This document shows positions 10,067 through 21,038 of a DNA stretch of 64,000 bases, piece by piece. The stretch comes from Propionibacteriales bacterium (GTDB taxonomy: Bacteria; Actinomycetota; Actinomycetes; Propionibacteriales; Nocardioidaceae), in assembly GCA_026392455.1 (NCBI GenBank), contig JAPLCB010000008.1, positions 310,001 to 374,000 on the forward strand. The letters run 5' to 3'. The notes below the pieces were generated by a model. The model ran no database searches. It saw only the letters and a program-made list of their open reading frames with translations, and was not told where the DNA came from. Every line of letters starts with the position of its first letter. The stretch's first letter is position 1. The position numbers and the translations under genes are program-made.

Positions 10067-10701
10067 TTACGCCTCTTCGGGATCCACCACGAGCACCTGA
10101 GCCGCTCGAACCACCCGGTCCCCGATCTTGTAACCGGCCTTCGCGATCAGCTGGCAGGTCTGCACCGACACCTCGGCGCTGGTCCCGACGTGGGAGAGCG
10201 CCTCGTGCAGCGCCGGGTCGAAAGCATCGCCCGGGACGCCGTACCGGACCAGACCCAGACCGTTCACGATCCGGTCGAGCTGCTCGGCCACGCTCTTGAA
10301 ACCACCCTCGACCTCGCCGGCCTCACGTGCCCGGTCGATGTTGTCGAGGACGTCGAGCATCGGCGTCAGCACCGCGAAGACCGCGTTCTCGCGGACCAGG
10401 TCCCGGTCGCGGTCGACGCGCCGCTTGTAGTTGAGGAACTCCGCCTGCAACCGCTGCAGGTCCGCGGTCCGCTCGGCGGCTTCCTGCCGCGCCGCCTCCA
10501 GGGGATCGACGGGCTCGGGGACGGCGTCACCTGCGTCGATGATGTCCTGCGGCTCCAACGGCCCGCCCTCTTCGAGCAGGTTGTCGATACCGCTGATGTC
10601 GTCGGGGACGACGAAGGGCTCAGCGTCGGGGACCTGCCCGCCCGGACCGTCGGCCGGACCAGGGGCCGGAGTTTCCTCCGGCCCCTGGTCGTTCGCCCCG
10701 G

Positions 10702-10705
<4 letters not shown>
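10067..10705 (-). CDS. grpE: Nucleotide exchange factor GrpE
   Basis: The DnaK nucleotide-exchange factor. It has 212 residues with an acidic, disordered N-terminal third, a long helix ([20 protein letters not shown] then RRVDRDRDL, about residues 78-105) that forms the dimer stalk, and a C-terminal beta domain with the signature region [14 protein letters not shown] at the end. The GTG start (10703-10705) overlaps the dnaK stop by 4 bp (GTGA), so translation is coupled to dnaK, keeping chaperone and exchange factor in proportion. It is followed by a repeat element and dnaJ. Confidence 0.95.
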
Positions 10706-12543
<1,838 letters not shown>

Positions 12544-12650
12544 GGTTGTTACCTCCGTGTGAGGCCCCGGATCTCTCCGGGGCTGCTTCTTCCAACAAGT
12601 CTCGGGTTGCGACGGCAATGGTGCGTCGCGATCCCGAGTTTGGCAAATAA

Positions 12651-12671
12651 CTTGAGCCGAGACAACTCAAC
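12651..12671. promoter_or_regulatory. HAIR operator upstream of dnaK operon
   Basis: CTTGAGC - 7 nt - ACTCAAC: the HspR inverted repeat with its 7-bp spacer, six of seven arm positions complementary or near-consensus. A further CTCAACTC half-like sequence follows at 12684-12691, possibly a degenerate second site. It matches the clpB site at 2303-2323. Confidence 0.9.
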
Positions 12672-12807
12672 TCTTGTCACAGGCCTCAACTCATCCAGGG
12701 CCCGTGTTGTTCCACCAGCCGGCAGAAAGTTCGTGCGCGCCGGGACCTTCCCGGAACCCAGCAGCCGGTGGCACGATCCAGGGGTCCAACACACCCAGGA
12801 GGTTCCC

Positions 12808-13371
12808 GTGAGCAACACCCGTTTCCGCCGCACCCGTCAGCTGCTGCACCCGGCGACCCTGATCGCCGTCCTGGCCCTGGTGATCGCCACCAGCGGCACC
12901 GCCTACGCCATCGTGATCACCGGCAAGCAGATCAAGGACGGCACTGTCGGTTCGGTCGACATCAAGAACGGCTCCCTGGGCGGGGTGGACGTCAAGAACA
13001 GCAGCATCGGCGCGGCCGACCTCGCTCCGGCCGCCAAGGGAGCCCGCGCCGTTGCCTCGGTCTGGAGTGACGGCACCAACTGCTTCATCCTCAGCGCGAC
13101 GTCCCGCGGATTCACTGCGTGCTCGCGCGGCGGAGTCGGCGACTACACGCTGACGGTGAGCTCGTCGGTCAGCTTGGTCGGTACCTACCCGATCTGCAGC
13201 CGGGGCAGCAACGGTGGCTTCAACTCGCTGTTCCAGTTCAGCTGCAACGTGGGCCCGAGCGCCGCTCGCCAGGTCCGGCTCCGCCTCACCCAGGTCGACG
13301 AGACCACGACCGGCTCACCTCAGCCGCACGACGCCGCTCAGACCATCCCCGCGGTGGTGGTGATCCCCTGA
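12808..13371 (+). CDS. Secreted protein with KNGS-type repeat stem
   Basis: A 187-residue exported protein of unknown function. The GTG start (12808) follows AGGAGG. A twin-arginine-rich positive N-terminus (RFRRTRQLLH) and the hydrophobic segment LIAVLALVIATSGTAYA (about residues 19-35) make a signal peptide. Next come short repeats (IKDGTVGSVDIKNGSLGG, VDVKNSSIGAADL), a pattern common as a stalk in actinobacterial surface proteins and also related in style to the pair at 4587-6027. The C-terminal domain has four cysteines. It is divergent from dnaK and separated from it by the HAIR operator region; whether it is heat-regulated is unknown. Confidence 0.75.
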   Translation: MSNTRFRRTRQLLHPATLIAVLALVIATSGTAYAIVITGKQIKDGTVGSVDIKNGSLGGVDVKNSSIGAADLAPAAKGARAVASVWSDGTNCFILSATSRGFTACSRGGVGDYTLTVSSSVSLVGTYPICSRGSNGGFNSLFQFSCNVGPSAARQVRLRLTQVDETTTGSPQPHDAAQTIPAVVVIP

Positions 13372-13378
13372 CAGCGCC

Positions 13379-13421
13379 GACCGGAACGGGAGCCGGGAAT
13401 ATCTCGGCCCCCGTTCCGGTC
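13379..13421 (+). terminator. Hairpin between secreted protein gene and aldo/keto reductase
   Basis: The stem GACCGGAACGGG (13379-13390) pairs perfectly with 13410-13421, plus an inner 4-bp extension around a 9-nt loop. It ends only 8 nt before the ATG of the next gene, so it either terminates the upstream transcript or occupies the leader of the reductase mRNA. Confidence 0.75.
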
Positions 13422-13429
13422 AGCACTTC

Positions 13430-14275
13430 ATGACCATCACCCAGCTGACCCTGAACGACGGACGCTCGATCCCCCAGCTCGGCTTCGGGGTCTTCCAGAT
13501 CCCGCCGGCCGACACCGCCCAGGTCACCCTGGACGCTTTCGAGGCCGGATACCGGCACATCGACACGGCGCAGATGTACGGCAACGAGGCCGGGGTCGGC
13601 GAGGCGCTGAGAACCTCGGGGCTCGACCGCGACGACGTCTACATCACGACCAAGCTGAACAACGGCTTCCACCGCCCCGACGACGCACGGGCCGCGTTCG
13701 AGAAGTCCCTGGACCGGCTCGGCCTCGACCAGGTCGACCTCTTCCTGATCCACTGGCCGCTGCCGACCCGGTACGACGGCGACTACGTGTCCACCTGGAA
13801 CACCTTGATCGAGTTCGCGGCGGACGGCCGCGCGCGATCGATCGGCGTGTCGAACTTCCAGGTCGACCACCTCGCCCGGCTCGCCGCCGAGACCTCCGTG
13901 GTACCGGCGGTCAACCAGATCGAGGTGCACCCGTACTTCGGCAACGAGGCCGTGCGCGCCGCCGGCGCTGCGGCCGGGATCCTCACCGAGGCCTGGTCGC
14001 CGATCGCCCAGGGCGCCGTCCTGGACGACCCGGTGGTCACCGGCATCGCCGCCAAGCTCGGCCGCACCCCGTCGCAGGTCACCCTGCGCTGGCACCTCCA
14101 GCGCGGCGACATCGTCTTCCCCAAGACGCTCTCGCCGGCCCGGATGCGGGAGAACGCGGCGATCTTCGACTTCGAGCTGGATGCCGACGACCAGGCAGCC
14201 ATCACCGCCCTGGACCGAGGGGATGACGGGCGTCGCGGACCGAACCCGAGCACGTTCGACTGGATCCCGAGCTGA
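13430..14275 (+). CDS. Aldo/keto reductase (2,5-diketogluconate reductase-like)
   Basis: A 281-residue NADPH-dependent (beta/alpha)8-barrel oxidoreductase reducing aldehydes or ketones. The catalytic tetrad is visible: Asp45 and Tyr50 in IDTAQMYGNE, Lys75 in TTKLNN, His108 in LIHWPLP. The SIGVSNFQ motif (about residue 140) and the cofactor-site PKTLSPARMREN near the end fit the AKR5 group. The N-terminus (MTITQLTLNDGRSIPQLGFG) is that expected for the family, so the ATG at 13430 is right, yet there is no Shine-Dalgarno sequence: a strong hairpin ends 8 nt upstream. Physiological substrate unknown. Confidence 0.9.
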   Translation: MTITQLTLNDGRSIPQLGFGVFQIPPADTAQVTLDAFEAGYRHIDTAQMYGNEAGVGEALRTSGLDRDDVYITTKLNNGFHRPDDARAAFEKSLDRLGLDQVDLFLIHWPLPTRYDGDYVSTWNTLIEFAADGRARSIGVSNFQVDHLARLAAETSVVPAVNQIEVHPYFGNEAVRAAGAAAGILTEAWSPIAQGAVLDDPVVTGIAAKLGRTPSQVTLRWHLQRGDIVFPKTLSPARMRENAAIFDFELDADDQAAITALDRGDDGRRGPNPSTFDWIPS

Positions 14276-14296
14276 TCCAGGTGCGGAGGGTGGACC

Positions 14297-14866
14297 TCAG
14301 CCGACGGTCACGCTCACGTCGTTCGAGGCCGCCTCGCTGGACGGGTCGTAGACCCGGAAGCGGTTCTCCCCCTCACGGCTGGTCAGGACGTAGGTAGCGA
14401 AGCTGCCCAGCTCGACGCGGACCTGGACCCCGAAGTCGACCCACTCACCGTCCTCGAACCGCTGGACGTGCAACGACACGTTGTCGCGCCCGGCCCAGGC
14501 ACCGAGGAGATCGATCCGGCCTCCGGCGTCGACCGAGGTCGGCGTCGCACTCAGGGTCAACCCGTCGTCACCGGTACTGCTCGGGTCCGGGACCACGGTC
14601 GGAGTCGGGGTCGGTGTGGGGGTGGGGGTCGGCGTGGGCGTCGGGGCCGCCGAGGTCAGGGCCACCGTCGGCAGGACCGACCGCGGGGCGAGCGGCTCGG
14701 TGTTGGTGACCGGCCCCGTGGTGACCTCGTCGAGGTCGAGGGAGTTCACCACCACGGTCGTGCCGATCCAGATCAGCAGCCCGAGCACGACCGTGATCCC
14801 GACGAACTTCCAGACGGCCGACAGCACCTCCGCCTGGCGGTCCTCCGGTTCGTGGTGGTCGGTCAC
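14297..14866 (-). CDS. Membrane-anchored protein with Pro-Thr repeat linker
   Basis: A 189-residue protein of unknown function. A short cytoplasmic N-terminus, one membrane helix (FVGITVVLGLLIWIGTTVVV, about residues 22-41), then an external part consisting of a Pro-Thr dipeptide repeat (about eight PT units, residues 75-92) and a beta-sandwich-like domain with DGLTLSATPTSVDAGGRIDL and a GENRFRVYDP segment, resembling Ig-like or bacterial big domains. The GTG start is used (14864-14866). It converges with the aldo/keto reductase and precedes the oligopeptide transporter genes on the same strand, but its gene is downstream of them with a 32-bp gap, so co-transcription with the transporter is possible. 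Confidence 0.7.
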   Translation of the reverse strand: MTDHHEPEDRQAEVLSAVWKFVGITVVLGLLIWIGTTVVVNSLDLDEVTTGPVTNTEPLAPRSVLPTVALTSAAPTPTPTPTPTPTPTPTVVPDPSSTGDDGLTLSATPTSVDAGGRIDLLGAWAGRDNVSLHVQRFEDGEWVDFGVQVRVELGSFATYVLTSREGENRFRVYDPSSEAASNDVSVTVG

Positions 14867-14898
14867 GGAGCCAAGGATAAGGGGAGGTCAGGCACGAT

Positions 14899-15948
14899 TC
14901 AGCCAGCCACCGGCACGTGCGGCGGCTCCGGGAAGTGGCAGGCCACCGAGTGCGCCGGCACGATCTCGACCAACGGCGGCTCGGTGGTCTTGCAGACCTC
15001 CTGCGCCTTCCAGCAGCGGGTGTGGAACCGACAACCGGCCGGAGGGTTGATCGGGCTCGGCACGTCACCGGTGAGCCGGATCCGCTCCCGCTCGGTGCGC
15101 CGCTTGGTGTCCGGGATCGGCACCGCCGACATCATCGCGACCGTGTAGGGGTGCCGCGGGCTCTCGTAGAGCTCGTCCCGGTCGGCCAGCTCGACGATCT
15201 TGCCGAGGAACCTCACTGCGACCCGGTCCGAGTCGAGCCGCACCACCGAGAGGTCGTGGGCGATCATCACGTAGGTCAGGTCGAGCTCGTTCTGCAGGTC
15301 CTCCAGCAGGTTCACCACCTGGGCCTGGATGGACACGTCCAGGGCCGACACCGGCTCGTCGGCGACGATCAGCTTGGGCTTCAGGGCCAGCGTCCGGGCG
15401 ATCCCGATCCGCTGCCGCTGACCGCCCGAGAACTCGTGCGGGTACCGGTTGTAGTGCTCCGGGCTGAGACCCACGAGCTCGAGGAGGTCCTGGACCGCCT
15501 TCTTCACGCCGCCCTCCGGCGTGATCCCCTGCAACCGGTACGGAGCCCCGCAGATCTTCCCGACCGTGTGCCGCGGGTTCAGCGAGGAGAACGGGTCCTG
15601 GAAGATCATCTGGATGTCGCTGCGGATCGGGCGCATCTTCCCGTCAGAGAGATGGGTGATGTCGCGGCCCTCGAAGACCACCGTGCCGGCGGACGGCTCC
15701 AGCAGCCGGGTGATCAGCCGGGCCGTGGTGCTCTTCCCGCAGCCGGACTCGCCGACGATCGAGAAGGTCTCGCCGCGGCGGACCTCGAAGTCGAGACCGT
15801 CGACCGCCTGGACGGCGCCGGTCTGCCGTTGGAGGAAGCCACCGCGGATCCCGAAGTGCTTCACCAACCCGGTGACCTCGAGCAGGTTCTCGCGCGGGGG
15901 CGGGAACACCGCTTCGTGCGCCGGGGGAGTCAGTGGCTGGGTGCTCAT
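14899..15948 (-). CDS. Oligopeptide ABC transporter ATPase (OppF/DppF)
   Basis: A 349-residue ATPase subunit energising peptide import at the cytoplasmic membrane face. Walker [10 protein letters not shown] (about residue 63), signature [10 protein letters not shown] (about 168), Walker [14 protein letters not shown]-loop MIAHDLSVV. The C-terminal oligopeptide-transporter extension with a cysteine-rich segment (CRFHTRC ... VCKTTEPPL ... HSVACH) is present, as in OppD/OppF proteins that carry an Fe-S site. Its ATG overlaps the oppD-like stop by 4 bp. It is the last transport gene in the unit oppC-A-B-D-F. Substrate, whether di- or oligopeptide or nickel, is not decidable. Confidence 0.92.
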   Translation of the reverse strand: MSTQPLTPPAHEAVFPPPRENLLEVTGLVKHFGIRGGFLQRQTGAVQAVDGLDFEVRRGETFSIVGESGCGKSTTARLITRLLEPSAGTVVFEGRDITHLSDGKMRPIRSDIQMIFQDPFSSLNPRHTVGKICGAPYRLQGITPEGGVKKAVQDLLELVGLSPEHYNRYPHEFSGGQRQRIGIARTLALKPKLIVADEPVSALDVSIQAQVVNLLEDLQNELDLTYVMIAHDLSVVRLDSDRVAVRFLGKIVELADRDELYESPRHPYTVAMMSAVPIPDTKRRTERERIRLTGDVPSPINPPAGCRFHTRCWKAQEVCKTTEPPLVEIVPAHSVACHFPEPPHVPVAG

Positions 15949-16982
15949 GCGAACCTCGGGGCGATCTCGTCGTTCCAGATGGCGGAGCGCTGCTCCGGCG
16001 GGATGTGGCAGGCGACCCCGTGGCTGGAGCCTTCGGCGAGCAGGGACGGTCGCTCGGTCACGCAGGGTTCACCGACCAGGTCCACGTACTGGCAGCGCGG
16101 GTTGAACGGGCAGCCCTTCGGCACCCGGATCAGGCTCGGCGGGGTGCCCTTGATCGGCTCGAGACGTTCGGTGCGCTTGCGGTCGAAGCGCGGCATCGAG
16201 GACAGCAGGCCCCAGGTGTACGGGTGCTCGCCCTCGTTGAAGATCTCCTCGGCGGTCCCGTACTCGACCGCCCGGCCGGCGTACATCACCAGGATGTCGT
16301 CGGCCACCTCGGCGACGACACCGAGATCGTGGGTGATGATCACGACCGCGGAGTTGAAGTCCTTCTGCAGGTCCCGGATCAGGTCGAGGATCTGCGCCTG
16401 GACGGTCACGTCGAGGGCCGTCGTCGGCTCGTCCGCGATCAGCAGGTCCGGGTCGCAGGACAGTGCCATCGCGATCATCGCCCGCTGGCGCATGCCGCCG
16501 GAGAACTGGTGCGGGTAGGAGTCGACCCGCTTGCCGGGCTCCGGGATGCCGACCCGGTCGAGGAGGTCGATCGCGTGCTTGCGGGCGACCTTCTTGGTGA
16601 CCTTGTTGTGGATCCGGTACGCCTCGATGATCTGGTTGCCGACCGTGTAGTACGGGTGCATCGCCGACAACGGGTCCTGGAAGATCATCGCCATCTTCTT
16701 GCCGCGCAGCGCACGCACGGCTTCCTTCCCGGCGCCGACGAGCTCCTGGCCGTCGAGCCGGATGCTGCCGGTGAGCTCGGCGTTCGACGCCGTGTGCAGG
16801 CCCATCACGGCCATGCTGGTCACCGACTTGCCGGACCCGGACTCCCCGACGATGCCGAGGGTCTTGCCGCGCTCGACCTGGAAGCTCAGCCCGTCCACCG
16901 ACCTGACCAGGCCGTCGTCGGTGCGGAAGTGCACGCGCAGGTCGTTGACGTCGAGGTACGGGGTCTTCACGTTGTCGGTCAT
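15945..16982 (-). CDS. Oligopeptide ABC transporter ATPase (OppD/DppD)
   Basis: A 345-residue partner ATPase of the importer. Walker A GESGSGKS (46-53), signature [11 protein letters not shown], Walker [13 protein letters not shown]-loop [11 protein letters not shown]. The C-terminal extension has the [11 protein letters not shown] ... EPCVTERP ... HGVACHIP cysteine pattern of the family. ATG at 16980-16982, overlapping the permease stop by 4 bp; a far longer in-frame reading upstream is the antisense-free but out-of-frame remainder of the permease gene and is not used. It forms the ATPase heterodimer with the protein from 14899-15948. Confidence 0.92.
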   Translation of the reverse strand: MTDNVKTPYLDVNDLRVHFRTDDGLVRSVDGLSFQVERGKTLGIVGESGSGKSVTSMAVMGLHTASNAELTGSIRLDGQELVGAGKEAVRALRGKKMAMIFQDPLSAMHPYYTVGNQIIEAYRIHNKVTKKVARKHAIDLLDRVGIPEPGKRVDSYPHQFSGGMRQRAMIAMALSCDPDLLIADEPTTALDVTVQAQILDLIRDLQKDFNSAVVIITHDLGVVAEVADDILVMYAGRAVEYGTAEEIFNEGEHPYTWGLLSSMPRFDRKRTERLEPIKGTPPSLIRVPKGCPFNPRCQYVDLVGEPCVTERPSLLAEGSSHGVACHIPPEQRSAIWNDEIAPRFA

Positions 16983-17992
16983 TTCGCACGCACCCGTGGG
17001 TCGACGACGGCATAGAGGAGGTCGACGACCAGGTTCGCGACCGCGACGAAGAGCGCTGCGAGCAGCACCACGCCGAGGACCTGCGGCAGGTCGTTGTTCT
17101 TGGTGCCCTGGATAGCCAGCTGGCCGAGCCCTGGCAGGCCGAAGACGGTCTCGGTGAGCACAGCGCCACCGATCAGCAGACCGAAGTCGAGGCCGAAGAT
17201 CGTCACGATCGGGGTGAGGGCGCCGCGCAAGCCGTGCTTCATCACCACGGTCCGTTCGCGCAGTCCCTTGGCCCGCGCGGTCCTGATGTAGTCCTCCCCC
17301 ATCGTCTCCAGCATTCCGGCGCGGGTCAGCCGGGCGTACTGGGCCGAGAACAGCAGCGCCAGCGTGATCCACGGCAGCAGCAACCCGTGGGCCCACTTCA
17401 GCGGGTTCTCGGTGAGCGGCACGTAGCTGGCACCGGGCGGGGTCCAACCGAGGGTGTAGCTGAAGTACGACAGCGAGATCAGACCGGTCCAGAAGATCGG
17501 CATCGAGACACCGGCCAGCGCCACCGTCATCGCGATCCGGTCGAAGATCGAACCGCGTTTCAGTGCCGACAGCACCCCGACCGCGACCCCGGAGACCACC
17601 CAGAGGAAGGCCGCACCGATCGCCAGCGAGAAGGTGATCGGTATTCGTCTCTTGATCTCCGGCAGCACCGGTTGCTGGGTCCGGAACGAGTAGCCCAGGC
17701 AGGGCGCCGGGCACTTCTCGACCCCGGCGCCGTAGTCGTACGTCGTCCCGACCACGACACCCTTGGCCCAGTTCCAGTACTGCACCGGGATCGGGTCATT
17801 GAAGCCGAGACGCTCCGCGATCTGCTCGACCGTCGCACCGGTGGCCGAGCGGCCGACGTACCGGCTCGCCATGGACTCCGAGGTTGCGCCACCGATCCGC
17901 GGCGCCACGTAGAAGATCGCGAACGTGATCATGCTGATCACGACCACGAGCCCGGCGGCCGCGATCAGTCTGCGGATCAGGTAGCTGAGCAA
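16979..17992 (-). CDS. Oligopeptide ABC transporter permease (OppB/DppB)
   Basis: A 337-residue permease with an N-terminal membrane helix (LIRRLIAAAGLVVVISMITF), a large external loop, and five further helices. The binding-protein-dependent transport EAA loop appears as DYIRTARAKGLRERTVVMKH (about residues 234-253). The periplasmic-side loop after helix 1 is unusually long and has two cysteines (KCPAPCLGY, about residues 94-102). The start appears to be TTG at 17990-17992 (LSYLIRRL), since no ATG or GTG is suitably placed. It follows the binding-protein gene after a strong hairpin and overlaps the ATPase gene by 4 bp. Confidence 0.9.
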   Translation of the reverse strand: MLSYLIRRLIAAAGLVVVISMITFAIFYVAPRIGGATSESMASRYVGRSATGATVEQIAERLGFNDPIPVQYWNWAKGVVVGTTYDYGAGVEKCPAPCLGYSFRTQQPVLPEIKRRIPITFSLAIGAAFLWVVSGVAVGVLSALKRGSIFDRIAMTVALAGVSMPIFWTGLISLSYFSYTLGWTPPGASYVPLTENPLKWAHGLLLPWITLALLFSAQYARLTRAGMLETMGEDYIRTARAKGLRERTVVMKHGLRGALTPIVTIFGLDFGLLIGGAVLTETVFGLPGLGQLAIQGTKNNDLPQVLGVVLLAALFVAVANLVVDLLYAVVDPRVRAK

Positions 17993-18004
17993 TGGGTTGG
18001 CTCC

Positions 18005-18043
18005 GGTGTTCGGGCCGGCGGTTCGACCGCCGGCCCGAACACC
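18005..18043 (-). promoter_or_regulatory. Perfect 18-bp intercistronic hairpin
   Basis: Arms GGTGTTCGGGCCGGCGGT (18005-18022) and its exact complement (18026-18043) are separated by 3 nt. It lies in the 92-bp gap between the substrate-binding-protein gene and the permease gene, within one operon. Such hairpins commonly protect or partially terminate the upstream message so that the binding protein is made in excess; that role is inference. Confidence 0.85.
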
Positions 18044-18084
18044 TCGCCGTCACCTACTTTCAGGTGTCGAAGTGTCGAACGGGA

Positions 18085-19845
18085 CTACTGCTTGACGCCC
18101 ATGGCCGTGTAGTCGTACTGGCTGTAGGCGTCGTTGACGTAGATGTTCGTCGCGTTCACCGAACGCAGCAGAACAGCCTTGGCGTACAGACCGGGGTAGA
18201 CCACGGCCTGCTCCATGACCAGCTTGTCGATCTGGCCCCAGATCGCGTTCCGCTTGGTCTCGTCCAGCTCGACGGTGGCCTGGTCGATCAGCTTGTCCAC
18301 CTCCGGGATCCGGACCGAGACGTTCGAGGAACCACCTTCGGGCCGGATCAGCCGGCTGTCGACGATGTTGCTCAGGAAGCCGTACCCGTCGTTCCAGTCA
18401 GCCTGCCAACCGTTGGCGCAGAGGCCCACCTTGTTGTTGACGACGTACTTCGGGTTTCCGCAGGTCTCCGAGAAGTAGGTCCCGCTCGGGAGCGCCTTCA
18501 GGGTGAGCTTGATGCCGACCTTGGCGAGAGCGTTCTGGAAGCCTTCGGCCTCTGCCTTCTCCTTGGGCCGGTCGTCGCGGTAGCCCATCGTGGTCTCGAA
18601 GCCGTCCGGCTGACCGCAGGCAGCGAGGGCTTCCTTGGCCTTGCCCTCCTGGCCCTGCGGGTTGTCCTTGACGCCGTAGAGGTCGAAGTCCTCGTAGCCC
18701 GGGATCAGCGGCGGGAGCAAGGTGCTGGCGGTCGCACCGCCGGCGAAGGCTCCACCGAAGGCGGACTGGTAGGACAGCGGGCTCATCGCGTACTGGACGG
18801 CCTTGCGGCAGTCGATGTTGTCCAGCGGCGGGACCGTGGAGGCGATCGAGGTGTACCAGAGGCGGGCCGTCGTCGGGTTGTCGGCCCGACCCTGCAACGC
18901 CTTGTCCTGCAGCACCTTGGGCAGCGCGGCCGGCTGCACGCCGCTGCCGATCATGTCGACGTCGAGCGTGCCGGCGATGATCTGGTTGTCGACGTCATCA
19001 GGCTGCATGTTGAGCTTGACGGTCATCTCGTCGGGGAGCGCCGCCCGGTTCGGGTCGGTGGCCGCGTCCCAGTTCGGGTTGCGGACCAGGGTGAACCCGG
19101 TGGTCGGGTTGAAGTTGCCCTTGAACATGTAGGGACCCGAGCTGATCACGTGGTTGCGGTACTTCGACCCGGTGTCCTTCGCCTTCGGCACGGGCGCCGT
19201 CTGCGGCAGCTGGGCGATGTAGTCGAAGCCGGCGAACGGCTGCTTGAGGTGGAACACGATCGTGGTGTCGTCCGGCGTCTCGACAGCGGAGTCGGTGTTC
19301 ACGTCCGGGGTGCGGAACGGACCGTCGTAGTCCTTCGGCAGGTCCAGCAGGCTCTCGAAGTAGCCAGGACCGTTCGGGAAGGTCTTCTTGTCGGTCGACC
19401 GCAGCACCGCGTACTTGATGTCGGCGGTGGTGATCGGGGAGCCGTCCTCGAACTTCAGGCCGGACTGGATCTTGTAGGTCCAGGTCTTCCCGGCGTCCGA
19501 CGCGACACCGAGTCCGGTGGCCATGTCGGGAACGAGCTCCAGGCCACCCTTGCCCGGGGCCGGCTTGAACATCACCAGGGTGCGCGCGTAGTTGCGGGCC
19601 ATGTTCCAGGAGTAGCCGTAGTAGGTCTCGCCGGGGTCGACGGTGTCACCCCACTCGCCGGCCATGCCGAACTTGAGGGTCCCACCCTTGGCATCGGAGG
19701 GGTTCACGACCGAGTCCAGAGCCTTGTCGTCGAGCTTGGGACCCGACGCGCCTCCGCCCGGACTGTTGTCGGAGCTGCAAGCTCCTAGTGCAAGGGCTCC
19801 GGCGGCGAGGATCGCCACCACTGAGCTGGTGCGCCTGAAACGCAT
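18085..19845 (-). CDS. Oligopeptide ABC transporter substrate-binding lipoprotein (OppA/DppA)
   Basis: A 586-residue extracytoplasmic solute-binding protein (SBP family 5). Lipoprotein signal peptide: MRFRRTSSVV, hydrophobic core, lipobox LGAC with Cys23. The mature part begins with a Gly/Ser linker and KGGTLKFGM, then the SBP-5 hallmarks (YESLV-like YARTLVMF; GLKFEDGSPITTADIKYAV with WTYKIQ before it). The ATG at 19843-19845 is preferred: AGGAAGG lies 8 nt upstream, while the GTG at 19854 would abut it directly. The gene is second in the unit, after the oppC-like permease, and is separated from oppB by a perfect hairpin. Confidence 0.92.
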   Translation of the reverse strand: MRFRRTSSVVAILAAGALALGACSSDNSPGGGASGPKLDDKALDSVVNPSDAKGGTLKFGMAGEWGDTVDPGETYYGYSWNMARNYARTLVMFKPAPGKGGLELVPDMATGLGVASDAGKTWTYKIQSGLKFEDGSPITTADIKYAVLRSTDKKTFPNGPGYFESLLDLPKDYDGPFRTPDVNTDSAVETPDDTTIVFHLKQPFAGFDYIAQLPQTAPVPKAKDTGSKYRNHVISSGPYMFKGNFNPTTGFTLVRNPNWDAATDPNRAALPDEMTVKLNMQPDDVDNQIIAGTLDVDMIGSGVQPAALPKVLQDKALQGRADNPTTARLWYTSIASTVPPLDNIDCRKAVQYAMSPLSYQSAFGGAFAGGATASTLLPPLIPGYEDFDLYGVKDNPQGQEGKAKEALAACGQPDGFETTMGYRDDRPKEKAEAEGFQNALAKVGIKLTLKALPSGTYFSETCGNPKYVVNNKVGLCANGWQADWNDGYGFLSNIVDSRLIRPEGGSSNVSVRIPEVDKLIDQATVELDETKRNAIWGQIDKLVMEQAVVYPGLYAKAVLLRSVNATNIYVNDAYSQYDYTAMGVKQ

Positions 19846-19908
19846 GTCAGTCACCTTCCTGTTTTCCGCGACGTGGCGGTGGGGTACCCGAGATCGGAGA
19901 ACACTCCG

Positions 19909-20907
19909 TCATCGGCTCCTGGGATCGAACGCGTCGCGCAGTCCGTCCCCGAAGAGATTGAAGGCCAGCACGGTCACGAAGATCGCCAGACCGGGCCAGA
20001 GCATGAAGTACGGCAAGGTGTAGAACTGCACGGCGTCGGAGAGCATGCCGCCCCAGGTCGGGGTCGGCGGCTGGATGCCGACGCCGAGGAACGAGAGTGC
20101 AGCCTCGAAGAGGATGTTGGTCGGGATGATCAGCGTCGAGTAGACGAGGATCGGTGCGACCAGGTTCGGCAGCAGCTCGGTGAACAGGATGTACGGCCGG
20201 CGCGCCCCGAGACTGCGGGCGGCCTCGACGTACTCGCGCTCGCGCAGAGAGAGCGTCTGGCCCCGGATGATCCGGCCGATGTAGGGCCAGTTGAAGAAGC
20301 CGATCACGAAGACCAGCAAGGTGATCCGCAGCGTCAGGCCGCTGAGCCCGAAGGCCTCGTTGGGGAAGACCCCGCTCAGGGCGAGGGCGAAGACGAGCAG
20401 CGGGAACGCCAGGAACATGTCCATGACCCGGCTGATGATCGCGTCGACCCAACCGCCGAAGAAGCCGGCGACGATCCCCATCACGGTGCCGATCGCGACC
20501 GAGAGGATCGTCGAGAGCACCGCGATCAGCAGGGAGATCCGGGCCCCGTAGAGAACGCGGCTGAAGATGTCGCGGCCGTTGATCGGCTCGACGCCGAGCG
20601 GGTGGGCCGAGCTCATGCCGCCGAAGGTGCCGTACGGCCCGATCGCCGGGTCGACCAGCTCCTGGTGGTACTCGTACGGCGAACCGCCGACCAGCTTGAC
20701 GATCAGCGGGGCGCAGATCGCCACCAGGATCAGGAAGATGATGACGAAGGCGCCCGTGAGGGCGATCTTGTCGCGACGCAGCTTGCGCCAGGCGATCTGG
20801 CTGAGCGACCGACCCTTGATATCGCCTTCGGTGTCGGCGAGTGCCGCGGCCTCTTCCTGAGGCTCCAGTGCAGCGGGTCCGGAATCCAACGTGCTCAGCT
20901 CAGTCAC
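19909..20907 (-). CDS. Oligopeptide ABC transporter permease (OppC/DppC)
   Basis: A 332-residue permease. It has the OppC N-terminal extension (about 50 cytoplasmic residues, then KLRRDKIALTGAFVIIFLIL), a long external loop with GTFGGMSSAHPLGVE and the NGRDIFSRVLYGARISLLI motif (about residues 108-126), and five further helices with EAA loop REREYVEAARSLGARRPYIL. The GTG start (20905-20907) has GGAGGTGA-type purines immediately upstream. It is the first gene of the transporter operon; gene order C-A-B-D-F is less common than A-B-C-D-F. Confidence 0.9.
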   Translation of the reverse strand: MTELSTLDSGPAALEPQEEAAALADTEGDIKGRSLSQIAWRKLRRDKIALTGAFVIIFLILVAICAPLIVKLVGGSPYEYHQELVDPAIGPYGTFGGMSSAHPLGVEPINGRDIFSRVLYGARISLLIAVLSTILSVAIGTVMGIVAGFFGGWVDAIISRVMDMFLAFPLLVFALALSGVFPNEAFGLSGLTLRITLLVFVIGFFNWPYIGRIIRGQTLSLREREYVEAARSLGARRPYILFTELLPNLVAPILVYSTLIIPTNILFEAALSFLGVGIQPPTPTWGGMLSDAVQFYTLPYFMLWPGLAIFVTVLAFNLFGDGLRDAFDPRSR

Positions 20908-21038
20908 CTCCCCAGATCATGGACAGCCAGCGGATGCGCACGCTTGTGACGTGGCGCACCCCAACCTGTCGTCGGTTCTACCCGGGGGTCAAGCCCGCAA
21001 ACCCTTGGTGATCAAATCGTGACCAGACGGGCACGCGG

